Source: Sphaeroforma sirkka
Lineage: Eukaryota > Opisthokonta > Ichthyosporea > Ichthyophonida
Direction: 5' to 3'
Length of the DNA: 30,000 nucleotides
NCBI GenBank assembly: GCA_001586965.3
Contig: LUCW03000734.1
Coordinates: 1 to 30,000, forward strand
Shown here: positions 10,047 to 19,456 of the stretch, in pieces
Layout of the letters: each line of letters opens with the position of its first letter
Position numbering within the stretch: position 1 is the stretch's first letter
Program-made: the position numbers and the translations under genes
The notes under the pieces: generated by a model
Told to the model about the DNA's origin: nothing
What the model saw: only the letters and a program-made list of their open reading frames with translations
The model's database searches: none

Positions 10047-11259
10047 GGTTGGTGAGTTGTTTGTCAATGGAGAACTAGAAATGTGTGCGAATGAACTGAT
10101 AGAGTACTGAATATAAATATCCATTTTCTATTAAATTTCATCGTTCAAACACATAACGTCTCGACATCGATCTCCGAGGAACTCGTGGGTTCCCTCGTGA
10201 CTGTTTTATTTCCTACACTAACATAAGTAGTGTGGATAGTCTATATACTCTAACACTACCAGCTGTCTTACTCTTCATCCCACAATAACATATGGTTGAG
10301 TGCCTCATTAGTCGGAGCCACTTCTTGTTCTACTCCTCGCCAGCTCTTACTCCGGCCTAATGACGGCCTATTCGCAGTACCCTGTTGGGAACTTCCCTCA
10401 TCGCTCCTCTTTTTACTCTTCTTACCCGTGATGTCCTTGTCATGTGCTGTTGCGGTTGTTGGAATATGCTTCTTGATCTAAGAACGATTGCTCGTTATTG
10501 CACTCCTAAACTAAGCTGCCGTCAACCACACCTTCTGTGCATACTGTTGATCCTCTCCGTTGACCTGATTTATCTGGAAGTTCTAGTGATTTGAGTGTGT
10601 TCGCATATCATTTTCACAATTTAACCTTGTATTTACTTGCATCGTTCGTGTTATGTGCGCCCCCACCCTTATATGCTCCTAATAACTCACAGGTGCTTAC
10701 TTGTGTCTCTGTATGCTTCCTAATATCCCATTCTGAAAATTTTTTGTAAAATAATCTAGTATGCCGCTGATTCATTGCGTCATCGTACTAACCGAGTCGG
10801 TACTAACCATGTACATCTCCCATCTCTACTACACTACTGTGGATCCTAAAGAACTTTCTTCTAACAACTTCTTAAATACAATTTAAGCTCATTAGCTTGC
10901 AATTCGATTTGTACCTGTCTCACACTGAAAACAACCTTCCTACCTGTACTCACACATGACTACTCATCTGTGGAATCTGACTGATTGTCTGATTTCGTCA
11001 TTTGATCGTCGTGAGACTTTCCTTGTTGACCCTGGTTAATGTTCTGCTTGATTGAAATGTTCGCTCTTCGGGTTCACTCGTATTAGTAGATTCTTTCTTC
11101 ATCCTCGTCGTCCACACGTCGTTAAACCAACGACCGGATAATCTAAATCGTTCATTTTGATGCGACATTCTCTGTTCGCATTGTCTTTCAATTGTTATAC
11201 TTATAACAAAAAAAAAATGTGCCAGCTACTGACTAATTCATATTCTGTAGCTTTCTCTG
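10047..11259 (-). other. Element B leader, non-coding
   Basis: About 1.2 kb upstream of gag on the - strand. No convincing frame is seen; the + strand frames at 10296-10594 look incidental. It does not resemble the 3' flank of the element (3089-4228), so it is not recognised as an LTR. No primer-binding site was recognised by eye. Confidence 0.4.
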
Positions 11260-11284
11260 TAATTACTAATAAACTAACAACTTC
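11260..11284 (-). repeat. Terminal inverted repeat of element B, right
   Basis: The reverse complement matches 3064-3088 at 22 of 25 positions, including TTTATTAGTAATTA. Fourteen bases separate it from the right 56/57-bp direct repeat. Confidence 0.65.
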
Positions 11285-11298
11285 TATGGTAAGTTAAA

Positions 11299-11355
11299 AA
11301 TGTAGTAAGTATACGCGAGATAACTGTATCTCAACGTTCTCCCTCCTCAGGGAGG
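11299..11355. repeat. 57-bp direct repeat flanking element B, right copy
   Basis: Same sequence as 3007-3062 with one extra C, which completes the hairpin CTCCCT-cctc-AGGGAG (11339-11354). It overlaps the last codons of the element A protease frame. Confidence 0.9.
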
Positions 11356-11739
11356 CCCATTAGGCAGACCAGTGAGTGTTATACCTAAACTGAGAAGATC
11401 AGTCATACCTATAATTAAATCGTATTTCTGAGACATGTCAGTAACGATTAGGTGAGTCTTCACTTCTCTTCTATCTGACAGCATTATGTGTGCATAGTCA
11501 ATGGCTTGTTCGCAAGTAGTAACTTTGCCATTTCCCAAGATTAAATTAGTTGTTTCGTTATGGACAGCCATATCTGTAGCGTAGGCTACTCGGCGTGAGA
11601 TAGCAGAGACTTCAGCCCCTGGATCAAATAGTGCCATAACTTTTTCTCCATTTACGAAAACTGTTTGAAAGATACGTTCATCTCCTTTGGTATAGATTTT
11701 ATTGAACATTTTCTCATAATCTTGCTCTAGTACGCACAT
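11347..11739 (-). pseudogene. Element A aspartic protease with altered active site
   Basis: The frame of 130 residues contains QTVFVNGEKVMALFDPGAEV followed by SAISRRVAYATD and, near the end, YDLIIGMTDLLSLGITL. This is the layout of a retropepsin: the catalytic loop, then a hydrophobic-hydrophobic-Gly strand and a 'G-x-x-x-L..LGI' end. The usual D-[ST]-G reads D-P-G here, which would be expected to harm catalysis. The frame ends at the 57-bp repeat, beyond which element B starts, so the link to reverse transcriptase is lost. It follows the gag frame with only a few bases between. Confidence 0.7.
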
Positions 11740-11748
11740 ATGGTACTG

Positions 11749-13783
11749 TCAGTGCTTAACTTGGACGTCCGGTAAGTCCTTGCAATCCTCTTTGTGCCAA
11801 CCGTTAGTACCCTTGCAAGTAGCACACTCTTTCATATAGTGTCCAAAATCTGGCTTGCCTGGTGCACACTTAACAGGGTCGTGTCTACCATTCCACTTGC
11901 CATTACGTTTTGTGAGGTTGTAACCACACTTCTTGCAAGGCGCTCTCACCTTCTTTTCACCTTTCGGTTCGGTAGAAGTAGAGCCAGTACCCCCTCCAGT
12001 AGTAGTGCGAGGTTTCTTAGTACTACGCGCAGTATTAGTCTCTACTGCGTTTCGCTTAGTGGGCTGGGTGTAGCTCGTGGTACTAAGTACTCTAGTAGAG
12101 GAATTGGTACGCTTGTGAACTATCTTCTCAAAGACAGACCAAGGCATAGATCGCAAATCACCATAGGCGACGACGTCATCATTGACTTTCTTAAAGAGGT
12201 TAGCTCCCAGAGTCTCCATCATCTGACAAATTAATAAATATTCGCCAGTATAGGTACGACCACCCATCCGAGTATTCATATGTGTCATATCAGCTAGAGC
12301 ACCTCGAATAGTGGTATCGTTCGCAAAGAACTTGCGAGACTCTAAAAGTTCACGGTCACGTGCATCTTCAAAAAAGGTGTTAAGTATATTATCACGCAAC
12401 TGGTGCCAGGGTAGGGCTTTCCAGTTGGGCTCATGGGCCTTCAAGATAGTTCGCCATTCACCTGGCTCACAGAAATGAATAAAGGCATTCATCATCTGCT
12501 TATCCTTAAGGCTGGCAGACTCCTTAAGTTGGTCGAAGGCCTTCAGTGTCTCCACTGTACTCTCATTAGTAGAGAAATCGACCTCAGCCTGCGCGCTACC
12601 TAGCTGCTTTATAAAGCTTGGTTCTAAGTGTTCACGAGGCTCATGCTCAGTGCTACGGGCTGCTAGTGCCAAGATGTGTCTATTTCCTTTCTCTTGTTAT
12701 CGATTAGATAGCGAATGTTATCCGCTTTCCTATCGTCAAGGTCAGAGTCATTCAATAGACGGTCCTCAAGGACTTGCATACCAGAGCGTAATAGCCTGAG
12801 ACGAGTATGTCTGGTTCTCACTTCCTCATCCTCAGGATTAGAGCGGGAACTCTCTTTCGAGGTACTGGTGTAGCGATTGCCAAAATCGTGATTACCAGGG
12901 TTAGTTGGCAAATGAGGGTCGATATTACGAGGATGGTAAGCCTCATCGAGTTCCATACGATCATATCCTCTGACAGGGTTAGGTTTGTCAAGAGGATGGT
13001 CAATGGTAGCATCAGAGCTATAGAGATTAGATTAAAAAAAAATTCCTCTCTCACCAGTGGTAACTGGCTTAGTGGTAAACATACTGGCTGGTACACCAGT
13101 AGGTCTCGGGTTCGAAACTCGGCACGGAATTTTCTTCTTCTTCGGTATAGGAAGAATATCAGCCAAGTGGGACACGATAGAGGGGTCCACAACTGCTGCT
13201 GCCGCTAGCTCCTTCAAGAGCGCTTCAGTGCGGTTCAATTGGCGTCGAGATTGAGAGGATCCAACCACTCGTTGTCGAGTCATGGCGTCCTCAACTTCGG
13301 CCCCAAGATTTGAGCTGGATGGAATGGCTTCTCCATCGGTGGCGAAACCGAAATTTACGGACATGTCCAATACTTCCTTTTCACTCCGGATTTGTGCTAG
13401 AGTGTCCTTTAGATATGGAGTTATAACGTCCCCGACATTCGTATCCACGAATTTTCCAGCCTTTCGACGTTTATCCCCAATATTTGACGGCACGTGGTCA
13501 GGGGGGGTAAGCTGGGGTCCTGAGCTTCACTCCTAGGTGATACACGGACGCTGGCGAGCCTTTCCGCGGTAGTAGATACCTCTTCTTCCAAGGCTTTAGG
13601 ATCCGACGAGTCATCCTCAGAATAATCCTCTGTACCAACCTCAGAATTTGCTTCCCCAACAGTATCCTCGGCAGGCTCAACTCCAGACAGGCTAGGTGTT
13701 TCCACAGGGACCTCAGGAACCTCGGCAGGCTTAGCAGGCTTAGAGCTAGCGGCTCCCTTGCCTTTAGAAGTACCCTTAGCCAT
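11749..13783 (-). pseudogene. Element A gag, frameshifted
   Basis: Gag seems to start at 13783 (MAKGTSKGKG), 79 bp inside the 5' LTR. It shifts frame at a seven-base C run at about 13501-13507, continues through 13493-13138 (LKDTLAQIRSEKEVLDMSVN), is interrupted by a tRNA-like insert, resumes near 13020 (frame leading into MELDEAYHPRN at 12956), shifts again near 12665 and ends at 11749. The last part has two zinc knuckle-like motifs: CKKCGYN with HDPVKC, and CATCKGTNGWHKEDC. These fit an RNA-binding nucleocapsid. The protein is not functional as written. Confidence 0.65.
13041..13130 (+). repeat. tRNA-like sequence (SINE-like insert or tRNA relic) in element A gag
   Basis: TGGCTTAGTGG (13065-13075) fits the internal A box of RNA polymerase III genes, and GGTTCGAAAC (13109-13118) fits the B box. 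An anticodon-arm-like hairpin, TACTGG...CCAGTA, lies between them. The T arm can form with wobble pairs, but the 7-bp acceptor stem cannot, so this is not a working tRNA. AATTCC at the left and GGAATT at the right are inverted. It breaks the gag frame on the other strand. A tRNA-derived SINE fragment is the likeliest reading. Confidence 0.55.
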
Positions 13784-13862
13784 AGTATTTGCTGGATGGT
13801 AAATCGATGTCAGACAGTCTAGAAGCAGTACACTACTGTAACTACTAAATAACTGAAAAATA
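13784..13862 (-). other. Element A leader between 5' LTR and gag
   Basis: Seventy-nine bases where a primer-binding site should lie. The bases next to the LTR (TATTTTTCAGTTATTTAG on the - strand) do not match a tRNA 3' end that I recognise, so the priming mode is unknown. Confidence 0.35.
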
Positions 13863-14457
13863 TGTAAACTTCGATGGAAATTACTAGGTTTCAAACTATA
13901 TTAAACTAAAATACAATTTAGTCAGTTAGGATTTAGCAGTGGTAGCTTGTGTAAGAATGGTCGGGACTGCCTCTTGTTAAGAGCCTAAATATCCTCGATC
14001 ACACAGGGCGTACCTCTAGCTGTTCTTTATTGAATAATTTTCACTAGAAGTACTAAGTGTTCACGACCACATGCCTAATTTGTAGATAGACATAATAACG
14101 TAAGTCACGTTAATACATTAGCTGATATAAATAAAGTTCCATCTGAAGAAAAGTTAAAAAAAGAAAAAGACTTATTGGATTTTGGAGATTGGCGGGAGGG
14201 CCAAAATCTATAAGTAGTAGTTCAGAGATTATAAAATATAGTTTATAATATCCTACATCTACTAATGTCTCAAATAGGTCCAAGTAGATGAGTCATACCA
14301 AATACTCAGGCTAATGGAGCCATCAAAGTGAATTTAGAACACTTTGGAAACATTGGAAAAAGAGCTTGTATTAAATTATTTAAAAAACAAATAAAAACCA
14401 ATGTATTATCTCAATTGATCTTGATATTTTAGACTGACCGGAGGCCGTATTTCTACA
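13863..14457 (-). repeat. Element A LTR, right copy (5' LTR)
   Basis: A 595-bp direct copy of 1167-1777, starting TGTAAACTTCGATGG and ending TTTCTACA. For the - strand genes it is the 5' LTR and would hold the promoter. Confidence 0.9.
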
Positions 14458-14461
14458 GGTA
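14458..14461. repeat. Target site duplication GGTA, right copy
   Basis: Matches 1163-1166 and directly abuts the right LTR. Confidence 0.8.
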
Positions 14462-15302
14462 TTAGTATCTTTTCTAAACACCACCCACGAATTTTCAACT
14501 TGTACACTCTTCATCGTACGCGGTGTTCTTTGTGTGCTTTGGCGTTCATATGGCCGTCTTCTACTTTCCACTCAAATCACTTACTGAAGAGGACGTCAGG
14601 CGATACATGAATCCCCCCGAAATTGGCGGTTTCTAACTAGATGTCGTGTGGGGAGATTTCAACTTCAAAGCTCGGAAGTATGGCCACGCATCTACAAATC
14701 ACGAACTACGTATGAAAACGATTGAGACTACTCTGCGTAATACGTGGCACTTGGACTACCTCTATGCTGGCGGCTCAACTGGTACAGAACATGCGTATCA
14801 TCGACCTACCACCCCCGGCTCCCTGCAAACTTATAAGCTGACGGACTACGGTATCTGTGGTGACCACACCTTTGGACTTGATCTCCAGATACTTCCCACG
14901 AATCAAATTCATCGGCTCCAACAAAGACCAGCAATGCCGCCGCCTCCGGACCAACGCCTCCCCTCCCATAGATATAACCGATATCGCCATCGACTGTATC
15001 ACCTACGCAACAAATCCCGCGCGCGACTATTCCAAGCCGAAATCCGGGCGCATCAGAACCTACTACGGTCGTATCTCACTTTACATGGACCAGCCGAAGG
15101 GCTGCTAGGGATCCTTGACCGCATCTGGCGCTATGCCACTAACCCACAAATCTTTGGAGGGTTCTATTATGACTTAAACAGACCCTGGGTTCAGCAGCTG
15201 TCAAACCACTCGTTCCGCCCACGTATGACCGCCCAAATATCCGCGCCAACCCTGCATACCGAGTACCGATGGTACAGGCGCTACCCTCGTTGGCTACGTT
15301 GA
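14462..15302 (+). pseudogene. LINE endonuclease (EEP family), C-terminal part
   Basis: After the LTR insertion the frame reads FGVHMAVFYFPLKSLTEEDV (a 'vYhPp...' strand and helix), then VVWGDFNF at about 14645-14665, the GDFN catalytic motif of EEP nucleases, and later GDHTFGLDL (about 14857-14880), in the position of the usual SDH-x-P motif with Gly for Ser. The domain nicks target DNA for target-primed reverse transcription. The segment after 14900 is basic (HRYRHRLYHLRNKSRARLFQ) and leads towards the reverse transcriptase. A stop at about 14633 and one near 15300 show decay. Confidence 0.65.
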
Positions 15303-15330
15303 GGCCCTATTCAACTCTACAAACCCGTAC

Positions 15331-15874
15331 GTGGTTCCACCGGATACCGAACCCTCTCCTGATGTCACTTCCACCATACGCCCCGATGATGTAATGAAGG
15401 CAATACTACGCTATCCCAATAAGGGACCTGGCCCCGACGGAATCCACATCCTCCTCCTGAAGGCCGCAGTGGAGCGCTCTACCGAACGCCGGACATTAGG
15501 ACGCCCCGACGCCAATAGCCCACTGATTAGACTCCTTGCCGAAGCATTCACTGAGCTACTGAAGGCGGGTACCTTCCCTGCAGCCCTGGACTACAGCCTC
15601 CTGACAGCGCACCCAAAGAAAGCCGATACAGATATCACCTCCCCCGCCGACTTCCGTCCCATCACGCTTACGCAAATAGTCAGACATATCTTTGAAAAGT
15701 GCTTTCTTAATCTGATTACGAGCCACCCCGGCTCTGCTACCCATGCTACCCAAGCTGGCTTCAAATCACGGTACTCCTGTCATACCCAAGCACTTACCGC
15801 CATGGAATCTGAGACACAGTCAGAAGAGGAGTGGAACGACGTCTGTCTGGACATAACCAAGGTATACGACAGGG
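15331..15874 (+). pseudogene. LINE reverse transcriptase, N-terminal part
   Basis: The frame includes KGPGPDGIHILLLKAA (about 15421-15468), a non-LTR reverse transcriptase hallmark, then SLLTAHPKKADTD, DFRPITLTQIVRHIFEKCF and TQAGFKSRYSCHTQ. It ends with [12 protein letters not shown], where the first catalytic Asp of the palm (usually LDxxKAFD) lies. The next bases are (TA)n, so the second palm motif (YADD-type) and thumb are missing. Loss of the 3' half is the reverse of the 5' truncation usual for LINEs. Confidence 0.75.
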
Positions 15875-15905
<31 letters not shown>

Positions 15906-16054
15906 GTATATGCATCTACATAAATGAATGAATAAATAAATGCACATATATTTACATAGATACATACATAAAAAATAAATACATAGGTAAATTCATATAT
16001 ATATATAAACATACATACATACATCCATACATATATACATACACACATACATAC

Positions 16055-16106
<52 letters not shown>

Positions 16107-16151
16107 GGATATATACATATACAATATACATATAAATATACATACACACAC

Positions 16152-16202
<51 letters not shown>

Positions 16203-16577
16203 AATATATATATATACACATATATATATAAACACTTATATATATACATAAACAATTACATACACATACATACATACATACATACATACATACACATACA
16301 AAAAGATAAAGATAAAAATATATATAGACAGAGATACAGATATTTAAATGTGTATATAAATATAAAGATAGGTGTAAAGAAGTAAATTATGCAGGCATAC
16401 GTATAAATATATGCATGTTTACATATTAAAATGTATTTAGATAAATACAGATAATCACATACACACATGCAATCAGACATCAGCACATTCGTATAATTTA
16501 AAATATGAATAATACATGTATATATGATATGTAGATATAAATAAATATATATAATGATCATGAGCACAGTCATATAG
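15875..16577. repeat. Compound microsatellite, TA, CA and CATA-rich
   Basis: Starts with about 14 TA units and continues with mixed TA, ACAC, ATAC and AAATA repeats to about 16560. The - strand frames through it are strings of Tyr-Ile and are not genes. Confidence 0.9.
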
Positions 16578-16889
16578 TCAATAGAGATGTTGACAAATAC
16601 ATCCCGTATCTATCTCAAAATACCTATATGAGGACATTTAATAATTTGTCCTTAGAAGCAATTTTTAACTCAAGCGAGGCCACGAAACTCTGAATTTGTC
16701 TAAACGCTCCCAAAAAGATTCCCTCCGATCGCGAATCATTCATGCTTTATTTCTGTCATTGTCGAATTCAACACCGCCAAATCAACACCAAGATGCAACT
16801 TGGTGGTATATACTTTTGGCAAGTGATACACGATGTGGAACGGGGAGAAAACTTTACTGTACTGGATGGTCATCCGTGTAGATATTTTC
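16578..16889. other. 3' flank of the ATP synthase subunit d gene
   Basis: Holds the likely 3' untranslated region on the - strand with one polyadenylation hexamer (16746-16751). Nothing else is recognised. Confidence 0.5.
16746..16751 (-). terminator. Polyadenylation signal AATAAA for ATP synthase subunit d
   Basis: TTTATT on the + strand reads AATAAA on the - strand, about 140 bases past the stop codon. Confidence 0.45.
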
Positions 16890-19456
16890 CTATGGGACCC
16901 ACTTCTCGTTTCTAAGGTCCTCTTCAATCTCCTTGGCCCACTTGGGGTTGGCAGCTAGCGCCTCGGCAACGGTAACAGAAGCAATATCCTTCTCAGCCTT
17001 AAGGGCGGCCAATTGTCGTTCTAAAGCGCAGAACAAGAAGAGTATTTCAGATGCATGTCGCCAATCACACAAATTTTACTAAAGCCTCTGTACTAAAATG
17101 ATAAGATAAATCAAGTTGTTGTATAAAACACGGCGTCGAAAAAATAAAAAAGATCAAGTACTCGACAGGTGCCAAGAGCACACTAATTCTTACCAAGATC
17201 TTTCAGACGCTTGTCGGCATTGATGGCGGCAGCTTCAGCTTTCTTGGCCTAAAGAAGGAAAGCACAAAATAAATAACTTAAAATCAGGGTATTTAGGGAA
17301 ATATAGGATTATTTGAAGAAATATAGAAATAAATAAATAAATAAGGGCGAGACTCGAGTAACCGTAAATCCAGAATAGCAGACACAGATGCATCTGCCTT
17401 CCAGAAAATCTTGAGATTGCGATAGCATAAACCCCATCACTACCAAGCGCAGAGCATATGCCCACAGATTTCACAAGGCCATCACAGTACATACCATGTC
17501 GGCTCTGCGAACCTTGTGGGCTTCGGATTTGGTATCTTCGGGCTTGGGGTACTTAAATGAGTTGTAAGCCTTCTCAGCAGCATCGACAAGACCGGGAGTT
17601 CTGCAACGTAAAAAGGGACATAAAATATTAGCAACGCTCGACCATGGTAGGCGGGGAGAAGGAAATGGATACATAAATGCTGAATCGATTGATACACCGC
17701 ATCATGTGACTTTCCATGGCGTATGTCCCGCCCTTGTATATCATATAGCACACTCGGAATACCGACTTGCGTAGAAGTATGATTTCGAAGTGCGGCAAAT
17801 GCCTTTGGAGATGTCATCAATGAGATCGTATGACAGGGACAAGCTGAAATTGAGACAATTTTGATTGAATATGTGGCTGGGGTGCAAATGTTGTATACCC
17901 AACGTGCGTAAGACAAAAATACCTCTTGACATTGTGACACGCATTGATAGATGAATGTCAGCTACCCATGGTAAACAGAAGACCTTCAAACTACGCACCC
18001 AAGTCACATCTTGCTTGTATATGCTTCTCTATTAGCTTGGATGTGGTGCAGAGACAAAATTTATGAAGAGAAAAGTAGTAAAGGACTAGGCCCGATGTGA
18101 ACGAAGCTACACATCAGAATAAATATACACACATACAATAAGACTGGCATAAAAAATTCTTGAAAGAATCGAATCCCAGACTGGTTTCCAATTTTACTAG
18201 CCTATGCTACAATAAGCTACGCTCACACCTACGAAGACAAGTATACTTCACTAAAATTTAAATGAGAGGTCTATAGCCCTTTCCGTTATTTGTAAGGAAG
18301 AAAAGCTCGATGCAAAAAAATCATTCGAATGAGGTTGATATCAATAATCATGACTAAGACCTACAAACGTAAATAACCGTAAAACAGTACGGTATGAATG
18401 TATGTATATATGAACACTTCAAGACCCCATAGTGTACAAACGATGGGATGCCTCACTATGATGTCGTCTGTATCTGCATAGGCCCGTGGTGTCGTACAAA
18501 GGCAGACTGGTATAAAACCAGTGGAATCTAATCATATCTCAGACTTGCAGGGTCGGATTGTGGTCGCTATACGCGCATTTCTACGTATCTTTCGCAGTTT
18601 GTATACAAAACAGAAACATAGAACAATATATAGACGTGCCAGCAAGTGATTGTGTGATAACCACATACAGACATAAGCCTCAGACTTACGAGATATTGTT
18701 TCTGTAGAATGCCCAGTCAATCTTTGGTGGCTGTGCAGCCAATTTGCTCAGGTTCTCCTTGGCAGAAGCGTGCTGACCGGCTAGACGACCGACTCCATCC
18801 TTCAACTCGGGACCCAACTGGAAGAAGATTAGATGATGTTAGTGTTAACACGTGAAGACACAGGCGAATACTGCAATATATAATATAAATAGCTACGACG
18901 CCGTCTCTCAAACAGGTCCCAACTGGAAGAAGATTAGATGATGTTAGTGTTAACACGTGAAGACACAGGCGAATACTGCAATATATAATATAAATAGCTA
19001 CGACGCCGTCTCTCAAACAGGTCCCAACTGAAAAAACATTCGGCGATGGTTAATTTTCATCTATACAGAACGGTAATTGTTGAGACTCATAGTATAACTA
19101 GCGAGGAGAAGAGGCGTCATGTCGATTATCTAGAACTCAATCCACAAACAATCCGTAAAGCGTATGATATACATATGCCGAAGCAATCCTGTAGCTTTTC
19201 TTTTAATATTCCTTTCTTAGCGACGAGGCAGCATCAACATGCTACACTATTTGACCCCTCCTACACTCGTCTGACGAAAGAAATAAGTAGCCTTAGATAC
19301 ACAAGCAGAAAACATCAACACAAACTACGTAAACTGGAATCAAAACGAATGCAGATGTAAAGTACCGTGAACTAAATTAGATTCAGTGGAACCACGTACC
19401 GCTTTGAGAAGTTTGCTGAAGTCGAACTGGCGCCCAATCTTCGCTGGTGCGGCCAT
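16890..19456 (-). CDS. ATP5PD: ATP synthase subunit d, mitochondrial (5 exons, complete)
   Basis: Subunit d belongs to the peripheral stalk of mitochondrial F1Fo ATP synthase, holding the F1 head against rotation. Exons: 19456-19400, 18817-18690, 17600-17495, 17248-17194 and 17020-16890, joined in phase to 158 aa, close to the animal protein. The start (MAAPAKIGRQFDFSKLLKA) has a good context, CCACCATGG. Exon 2 carries AAQPPKIDWAFYRNNI, the conserved 'PxIDWxxYxxxI' signature. Exon 3 continues PGLVDAAEKAYNSFKYPKPE, and the rest is a charged coiled coil ending RNEKWVP. Donors are GTACGT, GTAAGT, GTATGT and GTAAGA. A CAG acceptor two bases before TTCCACC may end a 5'-UTR intron. Intron 1 holds a tandem duplication of the exon 2 acceptor. 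Confidence 0.93.
18813..19032. repeat. 105-bp perfect tandem duplication covering a splice acceptor
   Basis: Units start with CCCAACTG at 18813, 18918 and 19023. The first two are full length and identical apart from the exon-side edge; the third is about 8 bp. Each start holds, on the - strand, CAGTTGGG, the acceptor of ATP5PD exon 2. Confidence 0.9.

Larger units (their letters stand above)
3064..11284 (-). mobile_element. Element B: Ty3-like retroelement with inverted ends and a Dam-like domain
   Basis: The - strand carries, in order, gag (10046-7804), protease and reverse transcriptase (7803-6378), RNase H (6377-5886), a Dam-like NPPW domain (5885-5527) and integrase (5526-4229), then a 3' region with two related minisatellites. 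The 1.1-1.2 kb flanks, 10047-11259 and 3089-4228, do not resemble each other, so no long LTRs are recognised. The outermost 25 bp at each end form an inverted repeat (22 of 25 bases match). The element sits in the middle of element A and replaces part of A's pol. About a dozen frameshifts show that it is dead. Confidence 0.7.
1167..14457 (-). mobile_element. Element A: LTR retrotransposon inserted in the LINE
   Basis: Direct LTRs of 611 bp (1167-1777) and 595 bp (13863-14457) start TGTA and end ACA/TACA and are flanked by GGTA on both sides. Coding remnants on the - strand run from right to left: gag (13783-11749), aspartic protease (11739-11347), then, beyond the inserted element B, the second half of integrase and its tail (about 3006-2028). 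Reverse transcriptase, RNase H and the first half of integrase are not seen anywhere between the LTRs apart from those belonging to element B. The LTRs differ by many single-base indels and substitutions, so the insertion is not recent. Confidence 0.85.
417..15874 (+). mobile_element. LINE-type (non-LTR) retrotransposon, interrupted by nested LTR elements
   Basis: Two blocks on the + strand, 417-1166 and 14462-15874, look like halves of one non-LTR element. The left block ends in endonuclease-like sequence. The right block starts with the rest of an exonuclease-endonuclease-phosphatase domain and continues into a reverse transcriptase. They are separated by an LTR retrotransposon with a 4-bp target duplication. 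Reading across one copy of GGTA restores a short endonuclease-like frame (CGISIF), which supports a single original element. The 3' part of the reverse transcriptase is missing, and the sequence passes directly into a (TA)n tract. The left limit is uncertain; nothing marks a true 5' end. Confidence 0.6.

Noticed and set aside
3064..11284. Ginger-type DNA transposon (integrase-like transposase with inverted ends)
   Set aside because: The presence of gag, protease, reverse transcriptase and RNase H in the same order as a Ty3 pol makes a plain DNA transposon unlikely.
15794..16573. Open frames encoding Tyr-Ile and Cys-Val repeats
   Set aside because: Direct translation of TA and CA microsatellites.
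18717..19016. 99-codon - strand frame with internal repeats
   Set aside because: It runs through the duplicated intron sequence and reads exon 2 of ATP5PD in the wrong frame.
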